A stretch of 64,000 nt of DNA, taken from positions 62,001 to 126,000 of the forward strand of contig NZ_JAJBZT010000002.1 of assembly GCF_020564625.1 (NCBI RefSeq). Reading direction: 5' to 3'. The notes beneath the pieces are model-generated. The model was not told where the DNA came from. It saw only the letters and a list, made by a program, of their open reading frames with translations, and did not search any database. This stretch comes from Leeia speluncae (GTDB lineage Bacteria; Pseudomonadota; Gammaproteobacteria; Burkholderiales; Leeiaceae). Position numbers and translations under genes: made by a program. Shown here piece after piece: positions 49,408 to 58,431 of this stretch (its first letter is position 1; each line of letters begins with the position of its first letter).

Positions 49408-50190
49408 TTAAGGAGACGGTGTTTCGACAGGCTTTGCAGCAGGTTTTAAGGCATACCAGATTCTTCCCATCCACTCATGCATTGCCCAACTTGTTCGCTC
49501 CAGATTACGAGCTGAAGGCACCCAGTTTCTAATGGTTGGCGTATAAGCATAGGTAAAATCGACACCAGCAGGAATTACTTTGAATCCAGCCTTTTCAAAT
49601 AAGGGGATTGCCCGAGGCAAATGCCAACCATGGCTCACCAAAACAATTGTATTTATCCCTGCTTTTTTAAGCAGCGGCGCACTATAAAGAGCATTTTCTT
49701 CTGTCGTTTTGGATTGATCCTCTACCCATCGTGGCGATGAATCATAAAAATTAAGCATCGTTTTTTCCATCACTCGCGCTTCTGCTTCCCCTTGCATTTC
49801 AGGGGAACCGCCCGTGACGAGAACAGGCAAATGTGTTTGTTTAGCTAACCAACTACCATACTGCAGGCGGAGCCCACTACCTTCGGAAAGCATGGTTTCA
49901 CCGTTGTACTCTGATTGTTCTCGCTTACCACCACCAAGAATCACAATAGCGTCGGCCTTAGGATTAGAGACTAATCTCATCCCATTTTCTAATGGCTCCA
50001 TCAGCCACACCGCCACCATCCGTGTGGAAGCGAGGTAAAACACAAGACAAGTGACACCTAGCAAACAAAGTCCGAATTTTTTCCTATTCCAATAAATTAA
50101 TAGCATCCCAATCACTAACGGGATTAAAAAACACATTGGAGGAAGTAGAAACGCTGCAATTAGATTACGAAAAAACCAGCTGATATCCAT
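49408..50190 (-). CDS. YdcF/ElyC-family membrane protein (DUF218)
   Basis: 260 residues. Two N-terminal membrane helices (about 10-55) anchor a DUF218 domain with DAIVILGGGKREQSEYNGETMLSEGSGLR, LPVLVTGGSP, DQSKTTEENALYSAPLLKKAG and VSHGWHLPRAIPLFEKAGF. ElyC, the E. coli member, affects envelope integrity and undecaprenyl-phosphate carrier use. It lies between dctQM and dctP without obvious connection to transport. The hairpin at 49353-49393 follows its stop. Confidence 0.88.
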   Translation of the reverse strand: MDISWFFRNLIAAFLLPPMCFLIPLVIGMLLIYWNRKKFGLCLLGVTCLVFYLASTRMVAVWLMEPLENGMRLVSNPKADAIVILGGGKREQSEYNGETMLSEGSGLRLQYGSWLAKQTHLPVLVTGGSPEMQGEAEARVMEKTMLNFYDSSPRWVEDQSKTTEENALYSAPLLKKAGINTIVLVSHGWHLPRAIPLFEKAGFKVIPAGVDFTYAYTPTIRNWVPSARNLERTSWAMHEWMGRIWYALKPAAKPVETPSP

Positions 50191-50578
50191 TTATTTAAAC
50201 TCAAATCAGACATAGAATTATTCTCATTTAGCCTGTTGTCGCCAAATGATAGAAATGTATTTTATCTTCAACATGGAAGCTGCTATACACTTATTCGCCA
50301 TCTATATGATTAAATCGAAAATGTACCTTTATTGCCATAAATGATTGTTCTGAATCAAGTTTTCTTTTTTACTGGCAAAATACCATTGATATCCCTCTTG
50401 CATATATCAAAGTATTCACTACACTAAGGGATGTTCACGCTTTGATCAAATGCTAGGCAACCAAGAACAAAACGGGAGATCAGCACTTTTTTAGTCATTC
50501 ATCCGTAAATGATCTTTCAGATGAATCAAGTAATTGTGTTGCTTTATAAAAAGCAGTTCTGCACCTAAGTAGATCATT
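50191..50578. other. 388-bp intergenic region before the hybrid kinase
   Basis: A/T-rich, divergent between the ElyC-type gene (minus) and the hybrid kinase (plus). No ORF of note, no tRNA, no strong hairpin and no copy of the dct element. Several A/T hexamers could act as -10 elements but none stands out with a matching -35. Confidence 0.4.
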
Positions 50579-53512
50579 ATGTCGCCATTTAACTCGATAA
50601 AGCCTGAAAGTAATCACTACCGCGCGATTACACTGCGGGATATTCGGCTTGCCAGTAAACAAGAGCGTTTAAATTTTGTTTCAAGTTGGCTAGTACTCAA
50701 TATTTTAAGTATTGCGCTCGGACTTGCCTCCGTCAAAATGGGATGGTCAGGCATTCCGGTTGAGTTTGGCGGCGCAGACTTCTCTCTTACCCTGTACCCA
50801 CCGCTCACTATTTGTAGCTTACTCACACTTTGGTTTGGGTTCTGGTGGGGTGCTATCCCTGCTTATATATCGACCTTTTGTCTATCCATTTATTTCCAAA
50901 TGTCCCCAAGTTGGGCGGCATTATTTGCGCTTTCCGACCCCATTGCTTTTGCCGTGTTCATTGCGGGTTATCGCGCTATTTCACTGCCCTTAACCCTCAG
51001 ATCCGCTCACTCTTTATTATCATTTGTTTTACTTGTTTTCCTTGGTGGCATTTTAAGTAGCGTTGGTACGTTTATTTGGAGTTACACAGGCCATTACACG
51101 CCACAGCAAACGCTGAATATTTGGCAAGGCTGGTGGGTGGGGTATGTGGCCCAATCAGTGGTGATTGGCGTGCCAATTTTGTTACTTTTTAGTGAGAAGG
51201 TAACCAACTGGAGAGATAAAATTTTCCCTTTCCCGGAAAAGCTAAAACCATTAAATCAGCGAGGGCTACTTTTTTCCATTATCATTTTGCTATCAAGCAT
51301 TTACCTATTTATTCTTCTTTCTGTCTTGCTGAGTAACAACATTATTCGCAATCCAGACAAGATAGATAGCAATACCCTGAGCCAGCAAATTGAACTCCTA
51401 AAAGCCACCTCTCATGCAACTTACCTTGTGATTGGTTTTCTATTCTTTGCACTGGCCTATCTTGGCTATCACTTGATTGTAAACTGGAACAAACGCTTAT
51501 TAGAAGCCATTGATACCGCACAGCAAGCAGCAAAAGCGAAGTCTGCATTCTTAGCCAGAATGAGCCATGAAATTCGCACACCAATGAACGCTATTATTGG
51601 ATTGTCTGAGATTGCTTTACACAAATCGAAAGACCCTAGACAAAAAGATTATTTAAGTAAGATTCGCCTATCTGCTGACTCTTTACTCATACTAATCAAT
51701 GACATTTTAGATTTTTCAAAATCGGAAGCTGGTAAGTTACAACTAGAAAATAAGCCATTCTTTTTAGAGGAGGTGGTCTCTCGGGTCGTCAACCAGATTG
51801 CAATGAAGATCTTTGAAAAAGACATTGAATTTGTGATTGATATAGAGAAAAACTCGCCTAGTCGACTAGTAGGTGACCGGGTTAAGCTTGAACAAGTCTT
51901 ACTTAATCTGCTTAGCAATGCGGCCAAGTTTACCAATAAAGGGGAAATTCGCCTGTCGATTCACCCAGGTAAATCAACTGCAGACAAAATTGAACTTAAC
52001 TTTACCGTACAAGATACTGGCGTAGGTATTCCAGCGTCTCGCATTAACAACCTGTTCCAGCCGTTTACCCAAGCGGATGAATCCATTACGCGAAAATATG
52101 GTGGCACAGGGCTAGGACTTGCGATTTGTAAACAAATTGTCGATGCAATGAATGGCAATATTTGGGTAGAAAGCCATGAAGCAACGGGTTCATCGTTTTG
52201 CTTTACTGCTGAATTTGGCATTGTTGACTCCTTGCCGGTGATTGATCAAACCCTGCCGCAAACCGCTTTTGTGCATATTGAAAACTCATATGCACTACGC
52301 AATTGCTTACAGTATCTCAATCTTTTAGGGATTCATCCTGTTGCGATTACCAATCTTGAACAGTTATTCGAGAAAGTAGATGCAAATTTAACCAAGCCAG
52401 ATTTCATTATTTCTGAGACGGAACATAAGAGCTGGACAGAAGTCAGGCAGATCGCTGATCTTAAACAAGATAATGGCAAACCCATTCCTATTATCTTCTT
52501 ATCAAGCCCGCTGGAATCCAATAACGACATAGACTTACTTGAAATTGACCAGCCCTTTATTCAGGTGATTAGTAAACCAATATTACCAACTCACTTGATT
52601 TCAGCGATCAAATCCCTACATTCACCAGGTCAATTATCAAGAAGACGCGACGACAGAGCGATCTGGACAAACAGTAAGGAGGAGACTAGCTACCGAGCAC
52701 TCTTTAAAGCTTATATTTTAATTGTGGAAGATGACCCAATTAACCTTCAGATTGCAGAAGAGCTCCTAACCAATGTTGGCGTTATCACGGACACGGCGGT
52801 GAATGGATCTGAAGCAGTGAAGAAAGTTCGCCAAAATCAATATGATGCGGTGCTAATGGATATCCACATGCCCGTAATGGATGGTATTTCTGCATCGGTG
52901 ATTATCCGCCAAGAAGGTCATCTAGACTTGCCGATTATTGCCTTAACAGCACATACCATTAGTGATGTAGCACTCCTTCCTGAAGAAGCTAAATTCACCG
53001 AAGTAGTGAATAAACCCTTTTTACCAGACACACTGTATAGCACACTAGCCAGATTGATTCGCCCTTCCATTAATACCGATCGTGAAGTATTGGTTACCGC
53101 CTACGCAAATGACAAATATAGTGAAGAGGGTTCAAATCTCGCACCGGAAGCGCAGTTAAACACACTACCTTCCCTCCCTTCTTTACCGGGTATTAATCTG
53201 GTGCTGGGACAAAAAACCGTTGGGTTGCCGACAGATCGTTATCTAAACATTTTAAGAAAGTTTGATCAGCACCACAGTGGCACACCGGCAAAACTACAAG
53301 AAGCTTTTAAAGAAAAGAACTGGCAAGAAGTACATAGAATTGCCCACTCGCTCAAATCGGTGGGTAGATCGATAGGTGCAGAGAAAATTTGCACGTTATC
53401 CGAGCAGTTGGAGTCTGCAGCAAAAAATAACCAAGTAGAAGCTTCCATCGTAGAAGCTTTGTCAGATGCATTGATTGAAGCCATTACTTCGTTATCGACA
53501 CTAAAAACATAG
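50579..53512 (+). CDS. MASE1-type hybrid sensor histidine kinase with pseudo-receiver, receiver and Hpt
   Basis: 977 residues. Membrane sensor of MASE1 type, about eight helices to residue 300; HisKA with His330 (ARMSHEIRTPMNAIIG); HATPase with N-box NLLSNAAKF and G-boxes DTGVGIP and GGTGLGL; a receiver-like fold at about 562-680 where the phospho-acceptor site reads ISETE and is dead; a true receiver at 711-825 with Asp761 (LMDIHMPVMDG); and a C-terminal Hpt with His923 (RIAHSLKSVG). This is a complete phosphorelay up to Hpt, so a separate output regulator elsewhere is expected. Weak RBS. The next gene begins 25 nt after the stop. Confidence 0.92.
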   Translation: MSPFNSIKPESNHYRAITLRDIRLASKQERLNFVSSWLVLNILSIALGLASVKMGWSGIPVEFGGADFSLTLYPPLTICSLLTLWFGFWWGAIPAYISTFCLSIYFQMSPSWAALFALSDPIAFAVFIAGYRAISLPLTLRSAHSLLSFVLLVFLGGILSSVGTFIWSYTGHYTPQQTLNIWQGWWVGYVAQSVVIGVPILLLFSEKVTNWRDKIFPFPEKLKPLNQRGLLFSIIILLSSIYLFILLSVLLSNNIIRNPDKIDSNTLSQQIELLKATSHATYLVIGFLFFALAYLGYHLIVNWNKRLLEAIDTAQQAAKAKSAFLARMSHEIRTPMNAIIGLSEIALHKSKDPRQKDYLSKIRLSADSLLILINDILDFSKSEAGKLQLENKPFFLEEVVSRVVNQIAMKIFEKDIEFVIDIEKNSPSRLVGDRVKLEQVLLNLLSNAAKFTNKGEIRLSIHPGKSTADKIELNFTVQDTGVGIPASRINNLFQPFTQADESITRKYGGTGLGLAICKQIVDAMNGNIWVESHEATGSSFCFTAEFGIVDSLPVIDQTLPQTAFVHIENSYALRNCLQYLNLLGIHPVAITNLEQLFEKVDANLTKPDFIISETEHKSWTEVRQIADLKQDNGKPIPIIFLSSPLESNNDIDLLEIDQPFIQVISKPILPTHLISAIKSLHSPGQLSRRRDDRAIWTNSKEETSYRALFKAYILIVEDDPINLQIAEELLTNVGVITDTAVNGSEAVKKVRQNQYDAVLMDIHMPVMDGISASVIIRQEGHLDLPIIALTAHTISDVALLPEEAKFTEVVNKPFLPDTLYSTLARLIRPSINTDREVLVTAYANDKYSEEGSNLAPEAQLNTLPSLPSLPGINLVLGQKTVGLPTDRYLNILRKFDQHHSGTPAKLQEAFKEKNWQEVHRIAHSLKSVGRSIGAEKICTLSEQLESAAKNNQVEASIVEALSDALIEAITSLSTLKT

Positions 53513-53537
53513 CGAATACAACCACGAGGGCGTCCCA

Positions 53538-54701
53538 ATGAATAAAGCGAAAGCTGTTGTTCCTGCATTACTATTATCTACTGCTTTAGTTAGTTTTGCC
53601 GATACGACCATCCCACTTGGCACGGCAGATAACCTCACCACCTTGTTTACCTACCCAAATTGTCAAAGCAGTTGCCCTACACCCGCCCCGACGCTTGCCG
53701 ACACCATTGCCCACTATCTACAGCAAAATATTGAGCGAGATGGTCAAACCACCGGAAAAGTAACCGTCACCGCAAAAGGTAATCTTTACTCAGCAACGAT
53801 TACCGGTATCACAGATGATTACGGCAATGCGTTTGGCGTCGCACTGAATCAATTTCTAAACGCGGGAAATACGGCGGCAACCGCCGTTAGCCAAATCAAA
53901 ACGGATAACAAATGGCGTTCAGATTGGACGTTCCTATTACCGCTTGGGCTCTCCTTGATTGAGCACCCAACGGTCGAGCTACTACACTTCCCACCAGAGT
54001 CTGTTTTACAAAAACAAGACTATCTAAATAATCCAACCACCAATCGATGGGCGGGGTTACTTGTTGATAATGGTGTTGCGGCCACCAAAGCCGATGGATA
54101 CCAAACCATTGTCGATATCGCACCGATTGCCGCACCATCGGATGCCGGCAGTGAATTTACAGGCATCTATCCTTATTTCACGCCATATATTCAACAGTTG
54201 CTCACCAACTGGACAGCAAATGATACTGTCAGCAGTAAACCGATGGTGGCGTTTGGCGCACCAGCAAGACAATGGGTGGTTGATCAGTACAAGCTTTCTA
54301 GCCTAGATGTACTGCAGCTAGCCAAAGTATCTATTAGCGCCAACCAGCCACAGGTTGCCATTCTAGGTAGTAATCACCCTAGCTATATTTGGTATGCGTC
54401 GGATCCGAAGAATTATGGTGGCGATATGAATCAAGCGAATACGGCTGGAGTTGCCGTGATGATGCAGGATTTAACGGCGGCTTGCTGGCAGGCAAAAATG
54501 GGGCAAACGCCATCCGCAGACCCAAGTAGTACGCTAATCAGCTGCCAAGATAATTGGATGCAAACCAACGCTATTGATTCTTGCAAATTATTCTTCAAAA
54601 CGATTCGTTACTACGATGATGAAAAAGCAGCAGTCGCATGTTTACCACTTATGCCAGGTCCTTTTATCCCGCCTGCTATTACAGAAATGAGTGCCATGTA
54701 A
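53538..54701 (+). CDS. Secreted protein of unknown function
   Basis: 387 residues that I do not recognise. A clean signal peptide (NKAKAVVPALLLSTALVSFA) is cut before DTTIPLG. The mature part has a CQSSCP pair near the N-terminus and single cysteines in TAACWQA, ISCQDNW, DSCKLFF and VACLPL, which suggests disulfides and a periplasmic or extracellular site. HPSYIWYASDPKNYGGDMNQ is the most distinctive stretch. GAGG lies 8 nt before the ATG. It follows the hybrid kinase closely on the same strand and shares its terminator, so it may be co-expressed and could serve the kinase as a sensor partner or be a target. Confidence 0.75.
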   Translation: MNKAKAVVPALLLSTALVSFADTTIPLGTADNLTTLFTYPNCQSSCPTPAPTLADTIAHYLQQNIERDGQTTGKVTVTAKGNLYSATITGITDDYGNAFGVALNQFLNAGNTAATAVSQIKTDNKWRSDWTFLLPLGLSLIEHPTVELLHFPPESVLQKQDYLNNPTTNRWAGLLVDNGVAATKADGYQTIVDIAPIAAPSDAGSEFTGIYPYFTPYIQQLLTNWTANDTVSSKPMVAFGAPARQWVVDQYKLSSLDVLQLAKVSISANQPQVAILGSNHPSYIWYASDPKNYGGDMNQANTAGVAVMMQDLTAACWQAKMGQTPSADPSSTLISCQDNWMQTNAIDSCKLFFKTIRYYDDEKAAVACLPLMPGPFIPPAITEMSAM

Positions 54702-54721
54702 TTGGTATCTTGCATGCACAG

Positions 54722-54760
54722 ACAAACAAAAAGCCCGAATCAATCGGGCTTTTTGTTTGT
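54722..54760. terminator. Bidirectional terminator between the secreted protein and dctP
   Basis: A 17-bp perfect stem, 54722-54738 against 54744-54760, with core AAAAAGCCCGA/TCGGGCTTTTT and a 5-nt loop. It serves both converging genes. Confidence 0.95.
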
Positions 54761-54776
54761 TAAAACTAGCAACTAC

Positions 54777-55787
54777 TTATAGTTTTGCTGGATCAAAACC
54801 AGTTTCTTTGTAGATTTGTTTTACCAAATCCAAACCAACACGGTCATCCATTTGATCATGCACTTTTACCAATGCTTTTTTCAGCTCTAAGCGTTCTGCT
54901 GGCGTTGGCACATAGATCGCTGTTTTGCCAGAAGCTTTCACCCCTGCCAATGCTTTGTCATTCTCTTCTTTAGCAATTTTATTGCCGTATTCTGTCGCTT
55001 GTTTAACAGACACATCCACAACGCCTTTTAGATCAGCTGGCAGACCATCATAGAATTTTTTATTCATGATTAGTGCGTAACCTAGGTAGCCATGGTTGGT
55101 TAACGATAGGTTTTTCTGCACTTCATGCATTTTTTGGGTGTAGAAGTTAGACATTGGGTTTTCTGTACCATCTACCACGCCGGTTTGTAACGCTTGGTAT
55201 ACTTCAGAGAACGCCATTACCTGCGGGTTCGCGCCCAATGCACGCATTTCTGCATCCAATACTTTAGATGCTTGGATACGCATTTTTAGACCCTTGTAAT
55301 CAGCAACTGATTTTAGCGGCTTGTTTGCGCTCATCTGCTTCATACCGTTATCCCAGAACGCTAGGCCAGTAATGCCTTTTGTTTCTAGTTTTTTCAGTAA
55401 GCCTTGACCAACTGGGCCTTGGGTAACTTTATGTACTTCATCATAGTTATCAAACAAGAATGGCAAATCAAAGACTTCAAATTCTTTAATGCCTAACGGA
55501 CCAAATTTTGCCAAGCTTGGGGCAAGCATTTGTACAGAACCCAATTGCAGTGCTTCTAGTTCTTCTTTATCTTTGAACAATTGGCTGTTTGGATAGACTT
55601 CAACCTTGATACGGCCTTTACTGCGTGCTTCCACTTGCTGTTTGAAAAATTCAGCAGCACGTCCTTTAGGGGTGTCGACAGCGACTACATGGCTAAATTT
55701 GATCACAATCGGATCAGCCAAGGCGGTTAAACCAGCAAATAAAGCGCCGGCTGCGAGTAATGCTTTTAATTTCCAAGAGGCTTTCAT
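54777..55787 (-). CDS. dctP: TRAP transporter solute-binding protein DctP
   Basis: 336 residues. I chose ATG at 55787: AGGA lies 8 nt upstream and it gives a compact signal peptide (KASWKLKALLAAGALFAGLTALA); the ATG at 55793 lies directly on the SD. The mature protein has the DctP landmarks IKFSHVVAVDTPKGRAAE, FKDKEELEALQLGSVQML, FDLPFLFDNYDEVHKV and the ligand-arginine region GLKMRIQASKV followed by GVVDGTENP. It binds C4-dicarboxylates or related acids in the periplasm. It is on the same strand as dctQM but 5.6 kb away from them. Confidence 0.94.
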   Translation of the reverse strand: MKASWKLKALLAAGALFAGLTALADPIVIKFSHVVAVDTPKGRAAEFFKQQVEARSKGRIKVEVYPNSQLFKDKEELEALQLGSVQMLAPSLAKFGPLGIKEFEVFDLPFLFDNYDEVHKVTQGPVGQGLLKKLETKGITGLAFWDNGMKQMSANKPLKSVADYKGLKMRIQASKVLDAEMRALGANPQVMAFSEVYQALQTGVVDGTENPMSNFYTQKMHEVQKNLSLTNHGYLGYALIMNKKFYDGLPADLKGVVDVSVKQATEYGNKIAKEENDKALAGVKASGKTAIYVPTPAERLELKKALVKVHDQMDDRVGLDLVKQIYKETGFDPAKL

Positions 55788-55862
55788 CTTCATCTTCCTT
55801 TTAGAGTCACTGTGTTTCACAGTTGCCATTTTATTTTTATATCCATCCCCAAGCATGCATTC

Positions 55863-55892
55863 AATCTAACAAACCAAGGGTGATACCGTACA
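55863..55892 (-). promoter_or_regulatory. Candidate promoter of dctP
   Basis: TTGTAC (55892-55887), an 18-nt spacer and TTAGAT (55868-55863) on the minus strand. The predicted start point is about 70 nt before the dctP ATG and about 95 bp downstream of dct element B. Confidence 0.45.
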
Positions 55893-55950
55893 AGTGGTGC
55901 AGCCGTCTTTGAGGCTTTGTTAGCTTTTTACGCGACTCTGCCGCTTACAT

Positions 55951-55987
55951 CTATTGGGGAAAACTTTATTAGGGAAAACCGCAATAT
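55951..55987. promoter_or_regulatory. dct element B: candidate DctR binding site between dctP and dctS
   Basis: CTATTGGGG-N9-ATTAGGGAAA followed by CC-CAATA, the partner copy of the element at 49355-49391. It lies in the divergent dctP/dctS region, upstream of the dctP promoter candidate, where an activator would bind. Confidence 0.55.
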
Positions 55988-56067
55988 AAGGAAACAGCTT
56001 TTTTCCGAAATCTGTTTGATAATCGGAAGTGTCATCCATCCGATTAAAATGAATAAGCAGACAGTCA

Positions 56068-58374
56068 ATGAGTCAGAAAACTTGGCGCATCCGAACCAGA
56101 TGGCTGTGGGCCATGCCCAATATGGTCATTATGCTTTTTTTGGCATCCATTATTGGTTTTGTGGTTTTGCTTCGTACCAATGAAAGCATGACACGCCAAG
56201 AGGGCTTGATTGAGGACGTGCTATGGCAAGAGCAAGCACTTCGTTTACAGTTACAAGGCCTACAAAATCAATTAACGGATTTAGGCAGAACGTTATCCAG
56301 CGAAGATTTGCCGCCCTCTGCATTTCAAGCAAGGGTTCAGTTTTTACAAAATGAAAATCCAGAATTAATTACGGTTACTTGGTTGCCTGAAGATGCTCTG
56401 AAAGAGCGATATTACCCGCAATCAGCAACGGCAATTCAGAGTGTTCGCACCCAAAGCACAGAAGTCAAAGAAGCCATGCGTCGGGCAAGGCTATCTGCTC
56501 ATGCCGCCTATAGCCCACCTCTTTTAGCCGAAAATAAAGACTACTTAGAGGTCGTTGCCATTCCGTTCTACAAGAGTGGGCACTTAAACAGCTATTTACT
56601 GGGTACAGTGTCGTTGCGACAATTATTAAAACACCATGTCCCATGGTGGATTGCTCGCAAACATCAAATCACCATTGAAGACATTAGTGGAAAAGTCCTA
56701 GCGGCGCGATTCGAGCAGCATTTACAAAATAGCGACTTCACTCACGCATTAGACCTAGACCCATTCTACGATGGCGTCCGTCTCCGAGCGACTAGTTACC
56801 AAGCAAGCTCTTCGCAGTGGCAAAACATCATGATTGTGGTGGTGGGTGCTCTCGCCATTATTATGCTGTGGTCTCTTTGGGCACTGCGTTTACACATGAA
56901 AGAGCGTAAAGCCACCGAGCAAGCATTGCGTCAAGAAATGGGCATGCGCCGCGCCATGGAAGACTCGATGGTGAGTGGTATGCGGGCGATGGATATGGAA
57001 GGCAATATCATTTATGTGAATAAAGCCTTTTGTAATATGGTTGGTTTATCGGCAAAGGAGCTAATTGGCCACCGTGCGCCGATGCCCTACTGGCCAGCAG
57101 AGGAATCGGAAGCCTGCCGGGCGGTGTATCGCGATGTGTTAATTAATAAAACACCATCAAAAACAGGCTACACCCTTCGTTTTATGCGAAAAAGTGGTGA
57201 ACGCTTCGATGTTCGTGTTTATTACTCGCCGCTGATTGATGGTAGTGGTAAGCAAACTGGGTGGATGGGGTCTTTGTACGACATTACCGAACTAAAGCGT
57301 GAACGTGAAGCATTAAAAGCCTCGCACGAGCGCTTTATGACAGTACTGAATGGCTTAGATTCTGCCGTCAGCGTATCAGATAAAGAAAGTGGTGAGTTAC
57401 TGTTTACCAACCAGAACTTTCGAACCCGATTTGCACTGACCGAAAATGATTTACCCGTCTGCGTCATTCCTATGTTGTCTCGCGATCCTTTACCGGAAGA
57501 TGGACTCGAAGGAGAATGCTGGGATGAGCAAAAAATGCACTGCTATCACTTACAGCGACGCGAAACCGTTTGGGTAGATGGTCGCAAAGTATGGCTTGAA
57601 ATCTCAACAGATATTACGGATACCAGAAAAGCAACTGACAGAGAGCGCGAACAAACAGAGCGCTTACAGCACTCCTCTCGTCTGATTAGCATGGGTGAAA
57701 TGGCCTCTTCGCTGGCGCATGAACTTAACCAACCACTTGCAGCCATTTCAAGCTACAGTACCGGTTGCCAAAATCTACTCGATCAACCTACACCCAATTT
57801 AAGCCTAATCAAACAAGCCATTGAAAAAACGGCACAACAAGCCCAGCGCGCAGGGCAAATTATTCGGGGTATTAGGGACTTTGTACAACGAAAAGCACCC
57901 CAACTAGTCCCTTGTCAGTTTGATCAACTGATTGAGAATGTATTGACGCTGCAAGGTGCAGACCTAAGGCATACGGGTGTAAAAGTGAAGAAGCAACTGT
58001 CGGATCTACCTGAAATTCAGGTAGATAAAGTGATGATTGAACAGGTGTTGTTTAATTTGACACGAAATGCCGTAGAAGCCATGTCAAATACCAGTGCGGA
58101 TAAAAAGGTCCTCACCATTTCAACACAAAAAAAAGGGACATTCATTGAGTGCCAAGTCAAGGACCATGGATGTGGATTGAGCGAGACGCAAAAACAGCAA
58201 CTATTTATGCCATTCTATTCCACCAAGCAGCAAGGTCTTGGCATGGGTTTAAATATTTGCAGAAGCATTATTGAACACCATCATGGACAACTTTGGGTCG
58301 AAGACAATGAAGGCGGTGGATGCTGCTTTACCTTCACAATACCTATTACTACATCACAAAATGCCAGCAATTAA
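56068..58374 (+). CDS. dctS: Sensor histidine kinase, DctS/DctB-type
   Basis: 768 residues. TM1 (about 15-35) and TM2 (about 253-272) enclose a periplasmic sensor of about 215 residues; a PAS domain follows (IIYVNKAFCNMVGLSAKELIGH), then a second PAS-like segment (430-515), HisKA with His551 (SSLAHELNQPLAAISSY) and HATPase (NLTRNAVEAMSN, DHGCGLS, GLGMGLNI). The kinase type and linkage to a FixJ-type regulator fit dicarboxylate sensing in the Rhodobacter DctS style. Divergent from dctP. Confidence 0.88.
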   Translation: MSQKTWRIRTRWLWAMPNMVIMLFLASIIGFVVLLRTNESMTRQEGLIEDVLWQEQALRLQLQGLQNQLTDLGRTLSSEDLPPSAFQARVQFLQNENPELITVTWLPEDALKERYYPQSATAIQSVRTQSTEVKEAMRRARLSAHAAYSPPLLAENKDYLEVVAIPFYKSGHLNSYLLGTVSLRQLLKHHVPWWIARKHQITIEDISGKVLAARFEQHLQNSDFTHALDLDPFYDGVRLRATSYQASSSQWQNIMIVVVGALAIIMLWSLWALRLHMKERKATEQALRQEMGMRRAMEDSMVSGMRAMDMEGNIIYVNKAFCNMVGLSAKELIGHRAPMPYWPAEESEACRAVYRDVLINKTPSKTGYTLRFMRKSGERFDVRVYYSPLIDGSGKQTGWMGSLYDITELKREREALKASHERFMTVLNGLDSAVSVSDKESGELLFTNQNFRTRFALTENDLPVCVIPMLSRDPLPEDGLEGECWDEQKMHCYHLQRRETVWVDGRKVWLEISTDITDTRKATDREREQTERLQHSSRLISMGEMASSLAHELNQPLAAISSYSTGCQNLLDQPTPNLSLIKQAIEKTAQQAQRAGQIIRGIRDFVQRKAPQLVPCQFDQLIENVLTLQGADLRHTGVKVKKQLSDLPEIQVDKVMIEQVLFNLTRNAVEAMSNTSADKKVLTISTQKKGTFIECQVKDHGCGLSETQKQQLFMPFYSTKQQGLGMGLNICRSIIEHHHGQLWVEDNEGGGCCFTFTIPITTSQNASN

Positions 58375-58431
58375 GACTGGTTTATATTTCTCGGTTGAAG
58401 ACTAAACGGCCAGAAACAAGAGGAGAACTAG

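Noticed and set aside
49159-56067. Insertion of the kinase segment by an insertion sequence or integrase
   Set aside because: I found no transposase, terminal inverted repeats, target duplication or tRNA attachment site. The repeated 37-bp element lies in TRAP control regions and looks regulatory rather than a mobile-element end.
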